From: Juglans regia
Lineage: Eukaryota > Streptophyta > Magnoliopsida > Fagales > Juglandaceae
NCBI RefSeq assembly: GCF_001411555.2
Contig: NC_049911.1
Span: 31,221,044-31,285,043, forward strand
Direction of reading: 5' to 3'
DNA length: 64,000 nucleotides
Shown: in pieces, positions 25,426-36,000 of the stretch
Layout of the letters: every line of letters begins with the position of its first letter
How positions within the stretch are numbered: position 1 is the first letter of the stretch
Notes under the pieces: model-generated
Seen by the model: the letters and a program-made list of their open reading frames with translations, nothing else
Databases searched by the model: none
What the model was told of the DNA's origin: nothing
Position numbers and translations under genes: made by a program

Positions 25426-26842
25426 CATGCTGGCCAATGTAGCCAAAGTGTTAAAAACTAAAGTTGAAGCGTAACACTCCTCAAAATAAATTCATAAAGG
25501 ATGCTGCTAGCAGCCCGTACTGCTAGTTGAAACTTATTTATTTATTTATTTGTGATTTTTTTAAAATCCTTAATTATTAGGGAAAAAAAATACACAATTT
25601 TATTAACAAAAATTCTATACTCAGGCGATTTTGAGTACGCACGAATCACAACCTGGCGTTCCAGGTCATAAATGAAACAGGTCTTTTCATTTAAGAGAGA
25701 AAGTTGTGGGAGAGTGCAGCCGTGCATGCAGGGAACACATTTTTTTTACAAAATGGTACGTTCGTTGTTTTTGTGAAACGGTGCATTTTGAAATTTGCCT
25801 TCTATCTGCTCCACGTTCCTTTTAGTTTTTGTTTATGAAGTCCTCCCCATCTTCTCGATCCCTAACCTTAACCTATCATTCTCCATTTCCTATCGCGTTC
25901 CCCCGTTCTATTATTCTCCTTCTCTCCTCTATCTCCTCTCCCGTATTGTTCTACATAACTCCATTTCTTTTTGTGATATTTTTGTTGTTATTGTTCTTTG
26001 GATATATCTGGTATCTCACTTGCATATGATATTTCACCTGTTGTTCTCGGAGAAAATGAACAACCTACTAACTAAATGTATTAAGCTTTCTGCTTTGTGT
26101 CAATGCTAAGGGTTCTAATTGGGTCTAGAATAATTATTCAGGATATGTGAAATTGTTTTAATTTTTTATATATAAGTCTCAGGACATTAAACATCGAGAA
26201 ATAAAAAAAGGGCTGACGGAGGTGAAGGAACGAGAGAGCAACACCTAGACCGTGTTTAAACAACCATGACACGTTGAATCCGACATATTGGAGATCTCAT
26301 GTGCCAAGTTATGCTAGAAAGGGTGGAGGAACGAAAAAAAAGAACGTAGACGATCTAGAAGAACGAAGACTTTATTCCTTGATAAGAAGAAAGAAGAATT
26401 AATTCTTTCTAGAGAGGTAGAAATGACATTTACGACGAAGTCCTTGTTCTTCTTCATCGTTGTTTTTTATTTAAAAAAGAAAAAAATTGACGTCAAATTC
26501 GTGCACATGCCGCATCTTGGGTGCACCAAGTTGCTTGTATTGAAACTTTTTATTAATAGTCAATTTTTTAATTATTAAATAAATAAAAATTAAAATATAT
26601 GAAATGTAAGATTGAAGGGGCAAATTCATGAATTATTTAGTATTTTTTATTCGATTTGATGTGTTATATTATATTATAAAATTATTTTTATTACAAATAA
26701 ATTTAACATATATCATAAAATTATGGTAATTTATAAATTTATTTTGTATAATATGTCGCACAGATCTCTTGTCATAATCTTCACCGCCAAACCGTTGCTT
26801 CATTTTTATTTTGTTCGACTCATTTATCTTCTATAATCGATT
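25426..26842. other. Gene-free stretch upstream of QQT1
   Basis: The proximal end (25431-25460) carries GGCCAATGTAGCCAAAGTGTT, the inverse of a motif on the other side of the copia. The remainder is AT-rich with short chance ORFs, including a hydrophobic one at 25795-26109 that I do not trust. No gene is supported. Confidence 0.45.
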
Positions 26843-26856
26843 AAACCCTAAACCCT
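26843..26856 (+). promoter_or_regulatory. Telo-box in the QQT1 upstream region
   Basis: AAACCCTAAACCCT lies about 210 bp before the QQT1 start codon. Telo-boxes (AAACCCTAA) near the start site are common in Arabidopsis genes for translation, ribosome and cell-proliferation functions, which fits an essential GTPase. Identified by motif and position only. Confidence 0.5.
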
Positions 26857-27068
26857 GAATTGCCCTAACAACACCAACCCGTTTCCAAGTGTAGATCTCT
26901 CTCATACAGCAATTGAAGCTACTCCGATCATTTTCTTCTCAAGTATCTGGTCCCTTCAATCTCTAACGTCTTCGCTAAGTACTTCAAGATAATCCGAGAG
27001 GATAAGTTTTACAAGAAAGAAAAGGAGGTTTAATTTTTTGCAAAAAAAAAATAATAATAATAATTGAG

Positions 27069-30000
27069 ATGGTGTTCGGGCAGGTGGTGATAGGTCCGCC
27101 AGGTTCAGGGAAGACCACTTACTGCAATGGCATGTCTCAGTTTCTCAAACTCATCGGAAGGTCACCATTTTTTCCTGTTTCTGTTTCTGTTTTTTTTAAT
27201 TATATTTTGAAACTAGAAAAAAAAAGATTATGTACATATGCTGAGAAATCTGGTGCTCCGGTTGGTGTTGCATACGGAGGCCTTTCTTTCAAGTAATGCT
27301 AACATACTGTGTAGTAGGTGATTCTGAGAGTTGTTAATCGGGACTACGATCGACATTGTGGCATAAAAATAAGTGATTGTTTTATTCTTAATTTTTTCAT
27401 ATTCGATTAGTTTGTGCCGAACTTATGTGTTTGTGTGACGGAAATAATGATGTTTATTTATTTATTTTTATTCATTTCGTTGTTTCGAGTGGGAGGAGTT
27501 ACTGATATGTTATCCATGGATTAGGGCCAATGACGAGAAATAATAATCTTATGTCGAATTTATCTTTATCATTAATGGGATTTTCTTTCTTTATTTTTAT
27601 TATTCATGGTGTGCAGGAAGGTTGCTGTTATCAATTTGGATCCTGCTAATGACGCATTGCCGTATCCTTCTTCAATATGTTTTTTCTTTTGGTTTACAGT
27701 GTTTCTTCTGCTTGAACAATGTCAATATAAAGTTTCCCTTAACACAATTATAGTTATGAATGTGCTGTGAACGTTGAGGATCTGATAAAATTAAGCGATG
27801 TAATGATGGAGCATTCTCTTGGTCCAAATGGAGGTGTGCCCGTGTCGTCATTAATTTTCTCATTGACACTGTTATCCTGTCTAATAAGACATCAATTTTA
27901 GGAAATTCTAATCGACTGCACAGCAAGAATAGTTGGCTAGTGCATTTGGCACTTGCAGCCACCATTTTCTAGGTCCTTTCTCCATTAGCTTCTAGCTGAG
28001 AAACTCGTCCATATATATTCTCCAATATCAACACAAATAGGGAAAAACAGGAATATTTTTTAATATATCCCATGGTCTGCAGTCTCTAGTTGAGTTTGCG
28101 AGTTTTGACTGGGCATGTGGTTGGTACCTAGGTATGTGTTCTTGGTAGATGGAACGTGTTATGTTGTAGACAGAAATGTCAGAATCTATTCTGAGTTCTT
28201 GCTTTCCTCTTTCAGCTCAACATGCTTGTAAATTATTGTCTTGTGAGTCATGTAGCTTCTGATGTTTATTTTGTTTTGTTCATTCAGGCCTTGTGTATTG
28301 TATGGATTATCTGGAGAAAAATATTGATTGGTTGCAGTCGAAATTGGAACCTCTCCTGAAAGGTTGTTGATTATGCCTTAAATTACTCAAAACTTGTTGG
28401 CACTATAAATGATCATTTTTCACTTTATTTTTTCTTTTATGGATTCTTCCAAAATCTGTAGGTTCTAGAAATTGGCCTATCTTCCTGTCCTTTTTTTCCT
28501 TTTCACCATGAACATCATGTTTTCATTCTTTCAAATGATTGCAATATAAGCTAACAATGTAGTAGCTTTGCAGATCACTATCTTCTCTTTGATTTCCCCG
28601 GGCAGGTGGAACTATTTTTCCTTCACTCCAATGCCAAGGCAGTTATCATGAAACTTATAAAGAAGTTGAACCTGAGGGTACGCTTACCTCTTTTATTTTG
28701 ATATAATATTTTTATGCCTCTGCAGGACCCTGAACAGCTGACTTGGCTTCAACTTCTTGTGTTGATGATGTAATAGTAATTTTTTTTTTGATAATTAATA
28801 AGAATTTTATTACCATGAAAAGACATAACTCAAGTACACTGAAAGTATACAAGAGGAAATACCTACATACGGCGACTATTAGGGCTTGTTTGGGGAGTGA
28901 GATGAGATGAGATGAGAATTTTTTGAATAGTAGTAAAATAGTTTGTGAATAGTAGTAAGATAGTTTGAGTTGAGTATTTTTTGAGTTTTGGGAAAGGCAA
29001 GAGAAAAAGTTGAATAAAAAATATTATAAAGTTAAAATATTGTAAGAATATAGTTTTATAATATTATTTTTATTTGGGATTTGAAAAAGTTGGATTTTTT
29101 TTTCTTTATTTAAAAATTTGAAAAAGTTGTAATGATTAGTTTGAAAATTTTGTATTTAAATTATGTTTGGGAATAAGATGGGATGAGATAAAATGAGATT
29201 ATATGAGAATTTTATGTCTCATCCCATGCCCCTAACATGCCCTAAAAAGATAGAAAAAACTAGAATAACTCCAACGCATCATCACCATTCATTACATTAG
29301 CCTTAGCCCATAGACATGGGGCAAGTTTGGGGGGTGAGATGAGACACAAAATTCTCATCTCATCACATTATTACACCTTTTTCAAATCCCCATACAAAAT
29401 ATAATAAACAATTCAACTTTTTCAAATCCCAATTCACATTTTTCAAATCCCAAAACAATAATAATATTAAAACACAATATTTTAAACTCTCATACAAAAC
29501 ACAAAATTCTCATCTCACCTCCCAAACCTGCCTATAGAGTTTTAAAGAAAAATTTCCTAATTTCTTCCATCGATCGTTCTGTCTTCAAAACATCTCCCAT
29601 TCCTTTCTAGCCATAGACACCACATCAAGCACAAAGGAATCATTTTCCAAATGGCTGCAATAGGTAGACTCCACCCAGCATACCTCCAACAAGCTAGTAA
29701 ATTCACCACATGCTTTGGCATCACCCAAGAAATACCCATCCTTCCAAAAATGACATTCCACAAACTTTTAGCCACCTCACAATGGAGAAACAAGTGATTA
29801 ACTGATTTGCCATCTTTCTTACACATAGAACACCAATCAACAATACAAAAACCACGCTTTCTTAGATTTTCTGTAGTCAGAATTTTATCACGAGACATCG
29901 GCCAACAGAAGAAAGCTACCTTACTTGGCATACACCTTGGCAGGTTAAAACATTATAATAGGAGTGAACTGAGAATATGAAATTTCTTTCATGAATCCAC

Positions 30001-33000
30001 AACAATTTGTCTACACTTCCTTGGACAATCTTCAACTCATATAATCTGCTGAGAGCATCTTATTCCTTTTTTATTACTTATCAAAAAAAATCTGCTGAGA
30101 AAATCTGAAATTACATTAACTTCCCAATCATTTACATTTCTCACGAAGTCAACACTCCATTGAATGCTATTATTTAAAAAAGAGAATGAATAAGCCACAG
30201 TTGCATCTTGCTGCTTTGCAATCTGAAAAAGTGAAGGAAATTCATTCTTGAGAGTTAACTCTCCACACAAATTATCATGCCAAAAGTGAATTATTGATCC
30301 ATCCCCCACCTTAAATTTGACATGTTTAACAAACTCCCCCCAACCCATTCAAATTGACTTCCATAATCCCATCCCATAAGCTCCTTTTACTTCATTTGAA
30401 CACCAACTACTCCACATACCCCCATATTTAACATGTATCACATTTTCCCATTATGCATCTATTTCTAAATGATATCTCCATAACCATTTCCCACAAAGAG
30501 CTTTATTAAAAAGCCTCAAGTTACGCACACCCAAACCACCATTTGAAATCAGTTAACATACCTTATCCCAACTCATCAAATAATATTTCTTTTCCTCCCC
30601 TTTACCTCCCTACAAGAAATTCCTATAGATCTTTTCAATTTTCATAGAAACCCCAACTGGTAAAGGAAGGAGAGAGGAAATATGTTGGGAGATTGGACAA
30701 CGTACTCTTGATTAAAGTGATTCTACCCCCTTTAGAGCATTGGCATTGGATTAGTCATCCCAATCTTCAAAATTTGACTAATATGTAACTTTTTTACTTT
30801 TAACTAATCACTCAAAACTTGAAGTCTAAATTGGATTAGCCATCACACTCTCTATAATAATAAAATATTATTATTTATATTTCTTTTATTAATTTTTATT
30901 TTTTAAATACTTTTTTATTTTATTTTCATAATCTCCAATAACCTCCAATAATCATATTCATTTTCACAATCCGACCTATAGAATAAAAATCTCATATCTA
31001 CACTGCCTGCTATGATTTGATGCAGTTCCTAATTGTAAATGGGCGGCCAAGGTCCTTTTTCTTGTTCCTTTTGTTTTATTTTACCTCAATCCACAAGTTC
31101 ATTAAATATTTAGCTAGATTATCTTATGTGAAAATTTGTTGTTCATCGCCATGTTGGCCTTCAACTATAAGAATTTAAGATCATCCGTTAAATCGGAATT
31201 TCATGGCCTGTGCAAAGTATGTGTTTTAACACACAGAAATAATGATGATGAACATAACATTTAGTTATGATTCTTATTTGTTATCATGTTCAATGAACTT
31301 GTAGAACCCTCAATGATTTACCCTGTAAATTATTTAGAAACAGTACACTGCACACTCCTACATTTACAAACAGGAATTTCACCAACATATAACAGCCCAA
31401 AATGAATTACAGACTCCAACATTTAGAAACTGTACACTGTACAATCCAGGGAGGTTGAAGCAGAAAATATGATCCAAGTATATGCCTTGCAGAAGTAATA
31501 GGAAAAGAATTGTGAGACTTCAAACATCACGACAATCATTTCAACTGCAACCTGCCCTAAATGCTTGGAGGTGTTCTGTAATTTCCTTACATTTACTTGG
31601 AAAACAATAGACCATAATGCAACTTCAGGCCAACTTCCTGCTAGAGTATAAAGATGAAAAACTCAAGCATGTTATAATCAGATGCTGAACAAATTAATAC
31701 CCATCACATATACAGAGTGCAAACAATTTGGACTTTATCACACTCCAAATAAATGTAAATTCATTCGGGGAACTCAAAGAAAACCTTTCTCCAGTAATAT
31801 CTTTTAATATATGTTGAGTTGAGAAACTTGGACTAGGGAAGCAAAATGCAGACTCATTTGAAACAGAATGAATGTTTCATATGCAGGTAGGGTAACTGGA
31901 AAACTGTGCACCCCAAACTGACAATGGAGGAAACTTCTAATCTATCTGGGAAATCTAAAACAAATTATGTCAGAATTAATTATCTCTTGTATAACATCTT
32001 GTGTACTTGGGCTTTGCCTATCTCTATTAATAATATTATCGATTACTTACAAAAAACAATTATGTCAGAATTAAAATTTTGAAAGTGATGCAGAAAAATT
32101 AAGTAACCAAAACAAAAAAAATTCAGAGAACTAAGTTATTTAATATTCAACAATGTAATAACAATCAGACTTTTTTAAGAGGCCTCCTTGCATTAGGGGT
32201 TTTAAGTCTTCTGAGTCTCACAATGTACGAAAAGTACAAATCTACATGAAATTAGGCTAATTAACATGAGGTCTTACATACACGAGATTCCTGCATATTG
32301 CTTAGAAACTCAGTACCTAAAACCCAATTTTGGGATTTCTAGAGAAACATTACAGCACTTTCCAGCATTATTTATCCTCACCTCAATCTCAATGGTTCGT
32401 CAATTGAATGCTTCAGCTCTGCACACCTTGGAAATAAGAACCCTTCACCAGTGAGGAGACCATGAGAGGTAGAAAACCAGCCGATTCCCAGACCATATAT
32501 CATGGGATATATCTAAGACATCCTGAATAAATCCTTAGCATGACACCATAATAGTTGCTGTCATAGAGGAGCTTAGAAACATAATTGCTGCCCAGAGTGA
32601 CATCATGATCAATCTCCGTCACCAGAAGCTCAAAGAATACATATAAAACAGCTAAAATAATGTAATTTATACACTTAGCAGTCCACAGAACTGAGGGACC
32701 CCATGACTAAACCGATCCCCCAAGGTTAACCTCACAAAGGGTGGTGAAAGACATCCAGCTGGCAACAGAAGCGTAATTAACCCAAATTATTTGACCCAGA
32801 AATTTCGGATTCCAACTAACACAATAATAACAACAAAGAGTCTAAGCTAAACAAAAATCTAATAAATACCACCAGACACCAATGTCACAAAGACCCAGAA
32901 ACAGAATCAAACGATAACTTCGACGTTAAAGACGACATTAACAATTACCAAAACTCAATCATCCCCAGTTGGAAATAGAGTAAGAACCTTCCTCCCTCCT

Positions 33001-36000
33001 GTCCCATTAGCCGATTCCAAACAAACCAAGCAAAATAAATGAGAAAAATCAAGGCTAGGGTTTCGGATCTTACCGTGTTGTTGGTATATGATTTGTAGAG
33101 AAGCTTTGAGTAGCTGTTGGAAAGGAGATGGTCGTGCGAAGAAGGGGATGTGCAGGAAAAGGTAAAGAAGGAGATGTGCATGGAAAGGAATGTGTAGGAG
33201 AGAAGGAGAAGGAGTCGTGTGAAGAAGGAGATGGTCGCAGGAAGGAAAAGAAAAAGAGGCATGAGATAGACTAGCGGGAAGGAAAAGGGAAACAACCGTG
33301 CGATAGGAAGGAATAAAATATTAGTATGAAGGTGCTACAGTTCACTTCATATATGGAATGTGAGATGAATTTACTGTAGCTAATATCTTAGATGAATTGT
33401 GTTTAGGTAATCTAATGTAGGCCCAATTTAATGGACATTCTCTAAAATATGACTTTCATTGGCATTTGGCTAAGTCAATTCCAATGCTCTTAGACAAATA
33501 TAATTTTTTCCAGCTGGCTAACCTCCTCTCAATTTTCTCAATCACTCATTCCCAAATCGAAACAGATTTATGCAAGGCACCTAGGGGAAGACCAAGATAC
33601 GTCATAGGCAACGACGATATTTTACACCCCAAAATATTAGCCAAATCTGAAATATTTGACACTGAGCCCACTGAAACTATTTCATACTTGGTTAAGGTGC
33701 CGTTTGGATAGTGAATTGAAATTAGATGAGTTGAGATGAAAGTTGAATAAAATATTGTTAGAATATTATTTTTTAATATTATTATTGTTTTGGGATTTGA
33801 AAAAGTTGAGTTATTCATTATATTTTGTGTGTTAATTTAAGAAAATTGTAATGATGAGATGAGATGAGATGAAACACTTTCATTATCCAAATGGGGCCTA
33901 AGTTAATTCTCAATCCTGACACAGCTTCAAAACGTGGCAAAAGAGCTCTTAAGAACCGAAGTTGTTCTTGATTGGCTTCACTGAAAATTAATGTGTCGTC
34001 GGCGAAAAGTAGATGAGAAACAATCACACTACTCCGAGAATTATAGCCCACTTCAAAACCCGACAAAAAGCTACCTCCCATTGTCGCTTCAATCATTCTA
34101 CTCAATATATCCATGACAAGAATAAAGAGGAAAGGAGATATTGGATCTCCTTGTCTCAAACCACGTGAACTATTAAAGAAACCAACCGGGTTACGATTCA
34201 CCAAAATGGAGAATCTTGGCGTAGAAATACAATGCTTTATCCACATACACCACCTCTCACCGAAATCATATCGACCAAGTAAATACAATATAAACTCCCA
34301 GCAAACATGATCAAACACCTTTTCCATATCCAATTTAACCAAAACTCCAGATTCGCCCATTTTAATTATGTGATCCAAACATTCATTTGCCGTTAAAACT
34401 GAATCTAATATTTGTCTTCCTCTCACAAAAGCATTTTGTGACTTCAATATAATTCTTCCCATTACTGCACTCATCTGATTGGCCAGCACATTAGAAATTA
34501 TCTTGTAAACCCCCTTAACCAAACTAATTGGCTTGAAATCCCGCATAGTTGCTGCCCCCACCTTTTTGGGAATCAAAGCTATAAAAGTAGCATTGATACT
34601 TTTCTCGAATTTCATAGAAGCATGAAATTCTAGAAATACCTTCATAATGTCTTCCTTCACAATGTCCCAACATGCTTGGAAAAAAGCCATAAAAAACCCA
34701 TCCGGACCTGGAGCCTTGTCTTTAGCCATTCCTTGGACAACATCAAGCGCTTCTTCTTCTTCAAAAACTCTCTCCATCCATGCTGCACTTTCTTGATCAA
34801 TTGCATCAAAAGACAAACCATCTAGCTTTGGTCTCCACGAATATTCTTCCTTGAACAACTTTTCATAAAAATTGACAGCATGTTCCTTGATGGCCTCTTG
34901 ATCGGAAAGTATGTTTTCACCATCTTGAATAACTTCTATGGCATTGTTCCTCCTATGAGAGTTCACAATTTGATGAAATTTTTTTGTACACTTATCACCT
35001 TCTTTCAACCATCGAACTCTAGATTTTTGCCTCCATGAAATCTCCTCCATTAATGTGATCTTTTCCAGTTCAGCAACCACCCCTTTTTCCTATCCAAATC
35101 CTCACCTGTTGCATCACCCGACATCTCCCTTTCCACCATACATTGCATCTGTTGAAGCAGAAACTTTCTTTTCTTTTCAACATTCCCAAACTCCTCAGCG
35201 TTCCATTTATTTAGATCTTGTTTAATAGTAAAAATCTCATTGCTTTCTTCCTTTTATGCAGTTAACTGCAGTGCATTTAGTTGATGCCCATCTTTGCAGT
35301 GACCCTGGGAAGTATGTCAGTGCATTGCTTCTCTCTTTGTCGACCATGCTACATTTGGAACTGCCGCATGTTAATGTCTTATCCAAGATTGACTTAATTG
35401 AGAACTACGGAAGGCTAGGTGTAGTTATAGCTTTTCTTCCTTTATGCATGAAGTTTTGAATATATCATATTATCACAGCAGTGCTAATTATCATTGCTAA
35501 TCGTTACTTTTTCATGTGTTGCAGCTTTCAACCTCGATTTCTATACAGATGTGCAAGATTTATCTTATTTACAGCACCATCTTGATCAGGATCCTCGGTC
35601 TGCCAAGTACAGGTGTGTTTTATGGTAAAGTTCATTTTGAATTTTTGTATAAACCAGTCTTTGCATTTTAGATTGTGGACACCATAATAATTACCTGGGT
35701 ATTATCTTATTTAAACTTGTTTTCTTCATCAGAATGTTGCAATTATGCTAATTGTTATTGCTTGGATCTCCTCTCCATTCAATGTCGTTGATGGTGAATA
35801 TAGTAGTCATTCTTGTTAATCCTGCATATATGGGTCTCATAATATGTTTTATCTATTAAGATCTACTTTTTCACGTTCTTCTTATATTTTATGATATAAA
35901 GCTACTGAGAACTTTTAATATGAATCTTTTTATGGGGCACCTCCAGATCTGTTGACCCCCTTGTAAGTCTGCCTGCCTGTGGCACTTTTAAATGAATTGC

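Larger units (their letters stand above)
28780..35222 (-). mobile_element. 5'-truncated L1-type LINE in QQT1 intron 5
   Basis: An antisense non-LTR retrotransposon flanked by a perfect 9-bp duplication, TAATAGTAA, at 28771-28779 and 35223-35231. Its 3' tail is a T-run on the plus strand at 28780-28789. Reading the minus strand, the element is cut at its 5' end in a [12 protein letters not shown] linker. It then holds reverse transcriptase (ORF 35080-33818, with [15 protein letters not shown] and FADDTLIF), the [17 protein letters not shown] region, and a zf-RVT region (30348-29557, [19 protein letters not shown]). At least five later insertions interrupt it (28882-29242, 29319-29532, 30055-30088, 30735-33489 and 33696-33898). 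Stops and frame breaks make it inactive. Confidence 0.9.

Noticed and set aside
25795..26109. 104-codon hydrophobic plus-strand ORF
   Set aside because: Composition reflects T/C-rich sequence (Phe, Leu, Ser, Ile). No homologue is recognised and no codon pattern typical of the neighbouring genes.
32945..33295. 116-codon minus-strand ORF in the 2.75-kb element
   Set aside because: It is made mostly of Phe/Leu/Ser from a GAAGGAGA-type purine repeat on the plus strand. It does not look like a transposase or captured exon.
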